Under the pieces are notes generated by a model. The model searched no databases, had not been told where the DNA came from, and saw only the letters and a program-made list of their open reading frames with translations. A DNA stretch of 64,000 nt, taken from positions 1 through 64,000 of the forward strand of contig MPMT01000020.1 in the NCBI GenBank assembly GCA_002238645.1, read 5' to 3'. This document shows positions 37,725-45,296 of this stretch, in pieces (positions within the stretch are counted from its first letter, which is position 1; each line of letters opens with the position of its first letter). A program made the translations under genes and the position numbers. The DNA is from Alphaproteobacteria bacterium bin52 (GTDB lineage: Bacteria > Pseudomonadota > Alphaproteobacteria > Thalassobaculales > Thalassobaculaceae).

Positions 37725-38548
37725 GCCGGTGCCGTCCGGTCGGTTCCGGCGAGCAGGACCGAGCGCTGCCGGGCGAGCGCGGCGTCGCGGAATGCCCGGC
37801 CGGCGGCATCGTAGTCAGCCGCCGGGCGCGGTTCGGGATCGAAGTGGCGGTGCCGGTCGGCCCCGGCCGCGAGAGTGGCCGTGGTGCGCGCACCGCGCTG
37901 GCGAACCCTGGTGCTGATGTAGCGGATCGCAAACCCGATCCTCGGAACCGGGCTGGCATTCGGTTCCGAGCCGTGAACGATTCCCACGTGGTGCAGCGAC
38001 ATCTCGCCGGGCGCCAGCACGATGTCGACCGCCTCGCTCTCGTCGACCTCGACCGCGACTTCCTGGCCGCGGCTGAGCAGGTTGTCGGCGGCGAAGGTAT
38101 CGCGGTGCGGCAGGGCCGTCCCGGAGTGGCTCGCCGGGATCACCCGCATGCAGCCGTTGGCCGCGGTGCTCGGGGTGAACGCGATCCACGCGGTCAGCAC
38201 CTCGTAGGGTTCGAGACCCCAGTAGTTGGCGTCCTGATGCCAGCTGACGTAGCCGCTGGAAGCCGCCTGTTTGGCGAAGAAGCTCGATCCCCAGGCGAGC
38301 ACGTCCGGCCCGAGCAGGGCGGTGACCGGCCGGGTGATCGCCGGGTCGCACACGAGGTCGTGCAGCCACGGGAAGACGAGGTGCGGCTTGCTGCGAAACA
38401 CCGTGTCGGCGACATCGGGCCGGGCGCGCCGGAACTGCCGGTACCGCTCGTGCAATTCGCCTGCCCGGTCGGCGTCGATCCCGGGCAGCGGAGAGAGATA
38501 GCCGTCATGCCGGTAGGTTGCGACCTGGACGTCATCAAGCTCGGTCAT
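37715..38548 (-). CDS. Phytanoyl-CoA dioxygenase (PhyH) family protein
   Basis: The 277-residue non-haem iron oxygenase has H104-x-D106 (SWHQDANYW), the third ligand H192 (IVHGSEPN) and a downstream Arg in PRIGFAIRY for 2-oxoglutarate. PhyH relatives hydroxylate very different small molecules, so the substrate is open. The start codon overlaps the stop of the upstream MetE-like gene (four bases), suggesting that they work in one pathway. Confidence 0.87.
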   Translation of the reverse strand: MTELDDVQVATYRHDGYLSPLPGIDADRAGELHERYRQFRRARPDVADTVFRSKPHLVFPWLHDLVCDPAITRPVTALLGPDVLAWGSSFFAKQAASSGYVSWHQDANYWGLEPYEVLTAWIAFTPSTAANGCMRVIPASHSGTALPHRDTFAADNLLSRGQEVAVEVDESEAVDIVLAPGEMSLHHVGIVHGSEPNASPVPRIGFAIRYISTRVRQRGARTTATLAAGADRHRHFDPEPRPAADYDAAGRAFRDAALARQRSVLLAGTDRTAPAYG

Positions 38549-39723
38549 CGCTGCGGTCCCCAGAGTTCGTCGGTTGCAAGGCGAGCACCCTCAACAAGGG
38601 CCCCGAGCTTCGCCCAGGCCACGTCCTCGGCGGTGAAGGTATCGCCGGCAAAGGTCCCGAACCCGCAGTCGGTGCCGGCAAGGATGCGGGTGCGATCGCC
38701 CACCGACCGCGCAGCGCGAACCAGCCGTTCGGCCACCACCTGCGGATGCTCGACATAGTTGTTGGTGGTCTCGATCACGCCGACGACCAGCGCCATGTGG
38801 TCCGGCAGCGGCAGGGTCCGGAACGCCTCGACCTCGTGGGCATGACGCGGATTGGCAAACGGCAGCACCAGCGCGCCCACCCGCGCCTGGTACATCACCG
38901 GGAGCACGTCGGGACACGGCACGTCGTGCAGGTGCGGCCCGTCCCGGTTGCCCCAGCAGGCATGCAGCCTGATCCGCTCTCGCGGCAGGTCCGCGATCGC
39001 CTCGTTCAGGGCCGTGACGTGCATCTCCATCGCCTCGATGAACTCCGCGAGCGTGCGGTCCTGGAAGTAGCCCGAGCGCTCGATCCCGAGATCGGGCGAG
39101 TCGATCTGCAGGATGAACCCGGCGTCGACGATGTGGCGGTACTCCGCGCCGAGCGCCCGCGCGAGCGCGAAGACGTAGTCCTCGTGCCGGTCGTAGTGGA
39201 GGTTCACCATGGCGGTGGACGCGAAGCCCGGGGAGACCGCGGTCATGAAGGTCTCGGCAAAGCCGTCGCCGGTCTCCGCGAGTGCCCGGCGAAACGACGT
39301 GCACTCCGCCTCGACGCCGTCGAGGTTCGCGTAGGAAACCGGTCCGATCGCCTGCGGCAGGCCGTAGGGACTGATCCGCCTGCGCCCGCTTTCCCTGATC
39401 CGGGAGAACCAGATCGGGAACTCGGTCGCATCAACGGGCAGGCGGCGCTGCGGACCGCCGTCGCCGTGGCCGAAGCCGTTCATCCGTTCGGCGGCATAGG
39501 AGACGAAGTCGGTGCGCGGCATCTCGCCGTCGTTGCCGACGTCGATGCCGGTCTCGAGCTGCCGCGCGATCACGGTCCTGAGCGCGCGCGCCACGGCCCC
39601 GTCAAGCGCATCTGCGTCATGGTGCTCACGGTTCGCCCTTGCAACCAGCAGGTCGGCGAGCGCATCCCCGCGCGGCAGGCTGCCGACATGGGTGGTGAGG
39701 ATACGGTCGGTGCTCGTCTTCAT
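38545..39723 (-). CDS. MetE-like cobalamin-independent methyltransferase family protein
   Basis: The 392-residue protein matches the C-terminal catalytic half of cobalamin-independent methionine synthase and its relatives. The zinc site is visible as HAC in RLHACWGNRDGPH and the late Cys in AGTDCGFGTF. The opening TTHVGSLPR is shared by this group. It lacks the N-terminal half of MetE, so it is more likely a thiol-directed methyl or alkyl transferase than the main methionine synthase. GGAGGAAC lies before the ATG at 39723. Coupled to the PhyH gene. Confidence 0.85.
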   Translation of the reverse strand: MKTSTDRILTTHVGSLPRGDALADLLVARANREHHDADALDGAVARALRTVIARQLETGIDVGNDGEMPRTDFVSYAAERMNGFGHGDGGPQRRLPVDATEFPIWFSRIRESGRRRISPYGLPQAIGPVSYANLDGVEAECTSFRRALAETGDGFAETFMTAVSPGFASTAMVNLHYDRHEDYVFALARALGAEYRHIVDAGFILQIDSPDLGIERSGYFQDRTLAEFIEAMEMHVTALNEAIADLPRERIRLHACWGNRDGPHLHDVPCPDVLPVMYQARVGALVLPFANPRHAHEVEAFRTLPLPDHMALVVGVIETTNNYVEHPQVVAERLVRAARSVGDRTRILAGTDCGFGTFAGDTFTAEDVAWAKLGALVEGARLATDELWGPQR

Positions 39724-39786
39724 TGGCGAAGTTCCTCCCGGAGCAGGCACTATGGGCGCGCGGCCGGCGTGCTGTCCATGCCGTAC

Positions 39787-39804
39787 CACTTTCAAAGGAA
39801 AGTG
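39787..39804. promoter_or_regulatory. Small inverted repeat in the divergent promoter region
   Basis: cactttc and gaaagtg form a perfect 7-bp inverted repeat with a four-base centre, between the divergent MetE-like and OYE genes. It could be an operator serving both; nothing else identifies its ligand. Confidence 0.3.
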
Positions 39805-39839
39805 CGATCTGCTAGTCCGCAGGGGCCCCGTTCTCCCGG

Positions 39840-41021
39840 ATGATGCCCATGGTTCCCCTGCTGTTTACACCGTGCCGGCACCGTGATGTCGAGCTGAAGA
39901 ACCGCGTGGTGATCGCGCCGATGCACCAGTACTCCGGCGTGAAGGGATACCCGACCGATTGGCATGTCATGAGTGTGGGGCGCTACGCCGCCGGCGGTGC
40001 CGGACTGGTCTTCGTCGAGTCGACCAAGGTCGAGCGTCGCGGCTGCGGGACAATCGGTGACCTCGGCCTGTGGCACGACGATTTCATCGGGCACTTCGCA
40101 CGCCTTGCCGACTTCATCCGCAGCCACGGCGCGGTACCCGGCATCCAACTCGGCCACAGCGGGCGCAAGGCACGCCGCTACCGGCCGTGGGAGGGAGGCG
40201 GACCGCTCGACCGGTCACCCGGGATCGACGACTGGGATGACTGGGAACTGGTCTCGGCCAGTGACGGCAGCGACCGCGGCGAACCGGCGCCCAGGGCATT
40301 GTCGAGTGGCGAGATCGTCGACCTGGTCGGACGCTGGGGCGACGCGGCCGCGCGCGCCGATGCCGCCGGGTTCGACGTACTCGAAATCCATGGCGCCCAC
40401 GGCTACCTGATCCACCAGTTCCTTTCTCCGCACTCGAACCGGCGCGGCGACCGCTACGGCGGATCCGAGGCCAACCGGATGCGGTTCGCCATCGAGGTGG
40501 TCGATGCGGTGCGCGCCGCGTGGCCAGCGCACAAGCCGCTGTTCCTGCGCCTGTCGGTCGAGGACGACGCCGGGTGGAACCCGGATGCCAACGTCCGGCT
40601 CGCCCGCATTCTCGGACCCCGCGGTGTCGATGTCTTCGACTGTTCGTCCGGCGGCATGCGCGGCGCGCCGGTGGTCAGTGCCGGGCCGGTCGGCTACGGC
40701 TACCAGGTTCCCTACGCCGAGAAGCTGCGCCGGGAAGCGGGTGTCGCGACCATGGCGGTCGGACTGATCGTGCACGCCGACCAGGCCGAACAGATCCTGC
40801 TGCAGGGCCGGGCCGACCTGGTCGCGCTGGCACGCGAGGTCATGCACAATCCGAACTGGCCGCTGGATGCGGCAATGAAGCTCGGGCTGGCCCAGCCGTT
40901 CGGCCTGATGCCCAGTCCATACGCCTACTGGCTCGAGAAGCGCGCCGGGCAGGTCTCGGCACTGACCCCGTCAACCCACACCCGGGGTCTCGACCACCTC
41001 GCCACCCAGCCACGGGAGTAG
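39840..41021 (+). CDS. NADH:flavin oxidoreductase (old yellow enzyme family)
   Basis: The 393-residue FMN enzyme has KNRVVIAPMHQYSG at the start of the barrel, the substrate-binding IQLGHSGRKA, the family block HGAHGYLIHQFLSPHSNRR followed by GDRYGGS, and the FMN phosphate site MAVGLI with LVALAREVMHNPNWP. It should reduce an activated C=C bond with NAD(P)H, as in the YqjM or dienoyl-CoA reductase groups; no iron-sulfur motif follows, so it is the short type. Several ATGs lie within four codons of 39840 and the true one is uncertain. It starts a four-gene operon. Confidence 0.9.
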   Translation: MMPMVPLLFTPCRHRDVELKNRVVIAPMHQYSGVKGYPTDWHVMSVGRYAAGGAGLVFVESTKVERRGCGTIGDLGLWHDDFIGHFARLADFIRSHGAVPGIQLGHSGRKARRYRPWEGGGPLDRSPGIDDWDDWELVSASDGSDRGEPAPRALSSGEIVDLVGRWGDAAARADAAGFDVLEIHGAHGYLIHQFLSPHSNRRGDRYGGSEANRMRFAIEVVDAVRAAWPAHKPLFLRLSVEDDAGWNPDANVRLARILGPRGVDVFDCSSGGMRGAPVVSAGPVGYGYQVPYAEKLRREAGVATMAVGLIVHADQAEQILLQGRADLVALAREVMHNPNWPLDAAMKLGLAQPFGLMPSPYAYWLEKRAGQVSALTPSTHTRGLDHLATQPRE

Positions 41022-41024
41022 AAG

Positions 41025-41786
41025 ATGTCACATGTCCTGGTGGAGTTCGCCGGGGGTGTCAGGACGGTCACGCTGGACCGGCCCGAAAAGCGCAATGCCA
41101 TGAACCAGGCCATGCTCGACGCATTGCATGCGGTGTTTGTCTCCGAGCCTGCGCCCGACGAACGGGTGGTGGTGATCCGGGCCCGCGGGCCGTCGTTCTG
41201 CGCCGGTATCGACCTCGCGGAGCGCCGGCAACGCGGGACTCCGACCTCGGAGAGCCCGGTCGAACGGGTCTTCCACGCCATGGAGACCTACCCGCTTCCG
41301 ATCATCTCGGTGGTCCAGGGCGCGGCAATCGCCGGCGGGTGTGAACTGGCGCTGCACAGCGAGTTCGTGGTCGCGGCCGAGGACGCACGCTTTGGCATGT
41401 CGCTCGCCCAGATCGGCCTCGCGCCGACATGGTTCCTGTGCAAGAAGCTGATGGAGGTCGCGGGTCCGGTCGCCACCCGGGAGATCCTGCTGCTCGGCGA
41501 CCCGGTCCCGGCGCGCTGGATGTACGACCATGGCCTGATTGCGCGTATTGCTCCGGCGAATGAACTCGACGCGACGGTTGCTGGTCTGGTCGACCGGCTG
41601 TGCGCCAACGCGCCGCTGTCGCTGCGTGCGATGAAGGCACTGATCATCCGCCAGCTCGACTATCGCGACGGAATCGACCGCAAGGACACCGAGGACCTGG
41701 TACGCACCGCGCGGACCAGCGCCGACGCGCGCGAGGGCATGGCGGCTCGCCTCGAGCGGCGTCCGGCGCGGTTTGTCGGCAGCTGA
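41025..41786 (+). CDS. Enoyl-CoA hydratase/isomerase family protein with altered active site
   Basis: The 253-residue crotonase-fold protein keeps both oxyanion loops (FCAGIDLAE and IAGGCELAL) and the first acidic residue (Glu in GGCEL). The second catalytic Glu of classic hydratases, in the pattern FGQPE, is replaced: here ARFGMSLAQIGLAP, with Leu at that place. It may therefore be an isomerase, lyase or thioesterase-like member. GGGAG sits nine bases before the ATG, and it follows the OYE gene by three bases, so they are cotranscribed. Confidence 0.88.
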   Translation: MSHVLVEFAGGVRTVTLDRPEKRNAMNQAMLDALHAVFVSEPAPDERVVVIRARGPSFCAGIDLAERRQRGTPTSESPVERVFHAMETYPLPIISVVQGAAIAGGCELALHSEFVVAAEDARFGMSLAQIGLAPTWFLCKKLMEVAGPVATREILLLGDPVPARWMYDHGLIARIAPANELDATVAGLVDRLCANAPLSLRAMKALIIRQLDYRDGIDRKDTEDLVRTARTSADAREGMAARLERRPARFVGS

Positions 41787-41789
41787 GTC

Positions 41790-42140
41790 ATGGCGGTGCG
41801 TCTGCAAGGCGACTGGCAGGAACTCGACGTACAGACCTGTGCCGCGGTCGGGGGCCACCTCGGGGTCTACCAGCTCGGCACCGGAGGCGGGACCATCGTA
41901 TTCATCGGTGTTGCCGACGCACGGACCCGCTTCGGGCTGCGTGGCGAGTTGCTGCGCCACTGCGCCGATCCGCCGACCGGCGCCACCCGGTTCCGGGTCG
42001 AGGTCACCCACTCCTATCGAAGCCGCTACATGGAGCTGGTCGAGGCCTACCTGCATGATCACGGCCGGTTCCCGATTGGCAACGCCGACCTCGACCGGTC
42101 GCGCTTCGGGACGCTGCGGCCCGGCGGCGGCCCGGCTTGA
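41790..42140 (+). CDS. Small GIY-YIG-like protein of unknown function
   Basis: The 116-residue protein starts three bases after the hydratase-like gene. The order GVYQL, IVFIGVADA, LRGELLRHC, FRVEVTHSYRSRYMELVEAYLHDHGRFPIGN recalls the GIY-YIG nuclease core: two strands, a helix and a late Glu followed by a His/Gly region. The first strand lacks the canonical GIY and the catalytic Arg is not clear, so nuclease activity is not claimed. Its fixed place inside a fatty-acid-type operon is unexplained. Confidence 0.6.
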   Translation: MAVRLQGDWQELDVQTCAAVGGHLGVYQLGTGGGTIVFIGVADARTRFGLRGELLRHCADPPTGATRFRVEVTHSYRSRYMELVEAYLHDHGRFPIGNADLDRSRFGTLRPGGGPA

Positions 42141-42163
42141 CGCCTGCGGAAGGATGACCCGCG

Positions 42164-43327
42164 ATGGACTTCGCCCTCACTCCCGAACAGACCATGGTCG
42201 TCGACATGGTCCGCCGCTTCGTGCGCGAGGAAATCCTGCCGCTCGAGGAGAGCCTCGATGCGGATGCCGAAGAGGTGGCGCCCGGGGTGCTGGCCCGGCT
42301 GGTGGACCGGACCAGGGAGATGGGGCTCTACGGCCTCGACACGCCGGCCGAATACGGCGGTCCGGACATCGACATGGTCACCCGGGCGCTGATCGCCATG
42401 GAGTGCAGCCGCCACCGAGCCGGTCTCTACGCGCCCTGCTACCAGGCCTTCGGCGGCGCGCGCCAGGCCCAGTTGTTCGAGGCCACCGACGTCCAGAAGG
42501 AACGCTACCTCTACCCGATGCTCCGGGGCGAGAAACGCGCCTTTTTCGCCCTGTCCGAACCGTCCGGCGGCAGCGACCCGGCCCGGGCGATCCGGACCCG
42601 GGCGGTGCGCGACGGCGACGCATGGGTGCTGAACGGAACCAAACTGTGGATCAGCGGCGCCGACCGCGCCGACTACGGGCTGGTGTTCGCGCGGACCGGT
42701 GGTCCCGGCCGGTCGGGTGTCACCGCCTTCATCGTCGAGACGCACTGGCCGGGGTTCAACGTCACCCGGGTGGTGCATACCCTGCGCTCTTCGAAATACG
42801 CCACCGAGATCCACATGGAGGACCTGCGGGTTCCACACGAGAACATTCTCGGGCGCGAGGGCGGCGGATTCGAGATCGCCAATGACCGGCTGGCACGCCA
42901 GCGGATCCCCTACGCTGCCGAATGCCTGGGTGTTGCCATGGAAGCACACCGCATGGCAATCGATTACGCCCGGATCCGCGAGACCTTCGGGGCCCCACTT
43001 GCACACCGCCAGGGCATCCAGTGGATGCTGGTCGAGAACGAGATCGACATTCGCTCGGCCCGCCTGCTGGTGCTCGACGCGGCGGCCCGGGCCGACCGGG
43101 GAGAACCGTTCCGCACCGAGTCGGCGATCGCCAAGCTGGTCTGCGCCGAGAACGGCTTCAAGGTGGTTGATCGTGCCATGCAGATCCACGGCGGTCTCGG
43201 GGTGGCGAAGGACCTGCCCCTGGAACGCTGGTTTCGGGAAATGCGGATTCGCCGGATCGGCGAGGGGCCGAGCGAGGTCCAGAAACATGTCATCGCGCGC
43301 GACATCATCGGCGGATCGCTGAGATAG
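42164..43327 (+). CDS. Acyl-CoA dehydrogenase
   Basis: The 387-residue flavoprotein has the FAD-binding signature FFALSEPSGGSDPAR, WVLNGTKLWISGA, the helix motif QMHGGLGV-like IHGGLGVAKDLPLER, and the C-terminal RIGEGPSEVQKHV with the catalytic-position Glu. It removes two hydrogens from an acyl-CoA, feeding electrons to ETF. It is the last gene of the operon with OYE and the hydratase-like protein; together they suggest breakdown or saturation of an unusual acyl-CoA. Confidence 0.92.
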   Translation: MDFALTPEQTMVVDMVRRFVREEILPLEESLDADAEEVAPGVLARLVDRTREMGLYGLDTPAEYGGPDIDMVTRALIAMECSRHRAGLYAPCYQAFGGARQAQLFEATDVQKERYLYPMLRGEKRAFFALSEPSGGSDPARAIRTRAVRDGDAWVLNGTKLWISGADRADYGLVFARTGGPGRSGVTAFIVETHWPGFNVTRVVHTLRSSKYATEIHMEDLRVPHENILGREGGGFEIANDRLARQRIPYAAECLGVAMEAHRMAIDYARIRETFGAPLAHRQGIQWMLVENEIDIRSARLLVLDAAARADRGEPFRTESAIAKLVCAENGFKVVDRAMQIHGGLGVAKDLPLERWFREMRIRRIGEGPSEVQKHVIARDIIGGSLR

Positions 43328-43331
43328 GCAC

Positions 43332-43379
43332 AAAAAAACCGGAACCGGCGCCCGCTGCAAGGTCGGGCGCCGGTCCCGG
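43332..43379 (-). terminator. Rho-independent terminator of the cold-shock gene
   Basis: Read on the minus strand, a long GC-rich stem (ccgggaccggcgcccg against cgggcgccggttccgg, one mismatch, loop of about nine bases, 43339-43379) is followed by seven T residues (43332-43338). It lies about 80 bp after the csp stop and just past the end of the convergent acyl-CoA dehydrogenase gene. Confidence 0.85.
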
Positions 43380-43460
43380 AAATGGTCAGGGTTGGCTTAC
43401 AGCCTTTTCAGGCAACACCGGCGCCAATGAACCGGCGTTGTCCTGACACCGACTAAGCGC

Positions 43461-43667
43461 TCAGAGCAAACTGAGATTGGTTGCGGCCTGCTTGCCGTTA
43501 CGGCCCATTTCCAGATCGTAGGACACCTTTGCGCCCTCGTTCAGCTGGGCAATTCCGGATCTCTCGACAGCTGTGATGTGGACGAACGCATCAGGTCCAC
43601 CCTGGTCGGGCTGAATGAAGCCGTACCCCTTGGTTGAGTTGAACCACTTGACGGTTCCAGTTGCCAT
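43461..43667 (-). CDS. Cold-shock domain protein
   Basis: The 68-residue protein is a single cold-shock OB fold with both RNA-binding motifs, KGYGFIQ (RNP1, residues 13-19) and DAFVHI (RNP2, 27-32). These proteins melt RNA secondary structure at low temperature or in stationary phase. GGAGAAAG precedes the ATG at 43667; the ten residues above it in the open frame are leader. A perfect 10-bp inverted repeat lies 95 to 143 bases upstream and a strong terminator follows. Confidence 0.95.
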   Translation of the reverse strand: MATGTVKWFNSTKGYGFIQPDQGGPDAFVHITAVERSGIAQLNEGAKVSYDLEMGRNGKQAATNLSLL

Positions 43668-43761
43668 TGTACTTTCTCCATAGTCTTGGGGGATCAACGG
43701 CTACACGTATGGCCGACCCCCTTCGGTGAGCGCTCTTAATGTCAGGAGACGCTTTCTAAGC

Positions 43762-43810
43762 CCTTGTGTTGTAGGCCCTTTACATTCAACGACACTGGCG
43801 CAACACAAGG
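43762..43810. promoter_or_regulatory. Inverted repeat in the leader/promoter region of the cold-shock gene
   Basis: ccttgtgttg (43762-43771) and caacacaagg (43801-43810) are perfect complements separated by 29 bases. Cold-shock genes commonly have long structured leaders that change fold with temperature, so a leader hairpin is one reading; an operator pair is the other. Confidence 0.45.
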
Positions 43811-43938
43811 TAGATGGGATCAGGACTGAGAGAATTCAAGGCATCGGGCCCCGTCTTGCGGCAGCCTTTGTTCTGCGATAGGTCAGGAGACGCACCGCCC
43901 GTGGCCGGCCGCGTGCAGACCGGGAGTTCGTGGATGCC

Positions 43939-44823
43939 ATGAAGGCTGCGCCCTTCGAGTATGTTCGGCCCGCGAGCCTTGCTGACGCACTGGAACTGCT
44001 GGCCGAACCAGGCCCCGAAACCCGCATCATTGCCGGCGGACAGTCGCTGGTCCCGATGATGGCGATGCGCCTCGCCCGGCCCGGCCGGCTGGTGGACATC
44101 GCCGGGCTTGATGCGCTCGCGGGGATCGGTCGAGGGGACGGCGGCATCGTGGTCGGGGCCGCGACAGTGCAGGCGGAGGCGGAACGTTCGCCGCTGCTGG
44201 CCGCGGAAGCGCCGCTGCTGGCCGCCGCACTCCCGCATGTAGGGCATGTCCAGACCAGGAACCGGGGAACCATCGGCGGCAGCGTCGCCCACTGCGATCC
44301 CGCAGCCGAGATCCTGCTCGCGGCGCTCGCGATGCGCGCCGAGGTCGAACTTGCCTCGGTGCGCGGCCCACGCCGTCTCGCGCTCCGTGACTTCGCCGTC
44401 GGTGCGATGATGACGGCGGCCGAGGACGACGAGATGCTGGTCCGGGTGTTGCTGCCGGCCCGCCCGGCGGGGCTCGCGATCGGTGCCGCAGTCAGGGAGG
44501 TCAGTGCGCGTGCCGGAGACTTTGCGGTCCTTGCGGCCGCGGCCGAGATCGGTCTTGACGAGGACGGCGTGTGCCGGCACCTCCGCCTCGCGGTCGGTGG
44601 CGCCTCCCCGGTTCCGGTGACCGCCGAAGCGGCCGAGCGGGCGCTGCTCGGAACCCGGGCCGACACCGACGCGGTTCGCGAGGCGACGCGGCTCGTCGCA
44701 CCGCTTCTCGAACCCTGGGACGACCAGCGGGCGTCCGCTTCCTATCGCCGCCGGGTCGCACCCGGTCTGCTGGCACGCGCGCTCGAGACCGCTGCCGAAC
44801 GGGCGCGGTCCCCGGAGGAGTAA
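43939..44823 (+). CDS. Molybdenum hydroxylase FAD subunit (CoxM type)
   Basis: The 294-residue subunit binds FAD with IIAGGQSLVPMM (residues about 30-41) and TRNRGTIGGSVAHCDPAAE, the two family motifs. It takes electrons from the iron-sulfur subunit. The ATG at 43939 was chosen; a GTG three codons earlier (43930) has a closer GGGAG. Its stop shares bases with the start of the next subunit (TAATG). Confidence 0.92.
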   Translation: MKAAPFEYVRPASLADALELLAEPGPETRIIAGGQSLVPMMAMRLARPGRLVDIAGLDALAGIGRGDGGIVVGAATVQAEAERSPLLAAEAPLLAAALPHVGHVQTRNRGTIGGSVAHCDPAAEILLAALAMRAEVELASVRGPRRLALRDFAVGAMMTAAEDDEMLVRVLLPARPAGLAIGAAVREVSARAGDFAVLAAAAEIGLDEDGVCRHLRLAVGGASPVPVTAEAAERALLGTRADTDAVREATRLVAPLLEPWDDQRASASYRRRVAPGLLARALETAAERARSPEE

Positions 44824-45296
44824 TGCCGGTTCCGGTCACGATTTCGGTCAACGGACGCGCGGTGTCGGACACCGTCGAACCCCGTGTGACCCTGGTGGAC
44901 TTCCTGCGCGATCGCCTGGGCCTGACCGGCACCCACGTCGGCTGCGAACAGGGTGTGTGCGGCGCCTGTTCGGTGCTGCTCGACGGTGTGCCGGTGCGCT
45001 CGTGCCTGCTGTTCGCGGTCCAGGCCGGGAACCGGTCAGTCACCACCGTCGAGGGACTGGATGACGCCATTCTCCTGGACGCGTTCGAGGAGACCCACGC
45101 GATGCAGTGCGGCTACTGTACGCCGGGGATGCTGATCGCTGCCAGGGGCCTGCTGTCGGACACGCCGGACCCGAGCGAGGACGACATTCGCGAGGCCATT
45201 TCCGGCACGCTGTGCCGGTGTACCGGCTACGTGCAGATCGTGGAGGCAATCGCGCTGGCCGCGACGCGCCTGCGCCAGGACGAGCGCCATGGCTGA
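44823..45296 (+). CDS. Molybdenum hydroxylase [2Fe-2S] subunit (CoxS type)
   Basis: The 157-residue subunit has the plant-ferredoxin cluster motif GCEQGVCGACSVLLDG and the second, helical cluster motif CGYCTPGM with CRCTGY. It relays electrons from the molybdenum centre to FAD. It overlaps the genes on both sides, so the three subunits should be made together. Confidence 0.95.
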   Translation: MPVPVTISVNGRAVSDTVEPRVTLVDFLRDRLGLTGTHVGCEQGVCGACSVLLDGVPVRSCLLFAVQAGNRSVTTVEGLDDAILLDAFEETHAMQCGYCTPGMLIAARGLLSDTPDPSEDDIREAISGTLCRCTGYVQIVEAIALAATRLRQDERHG

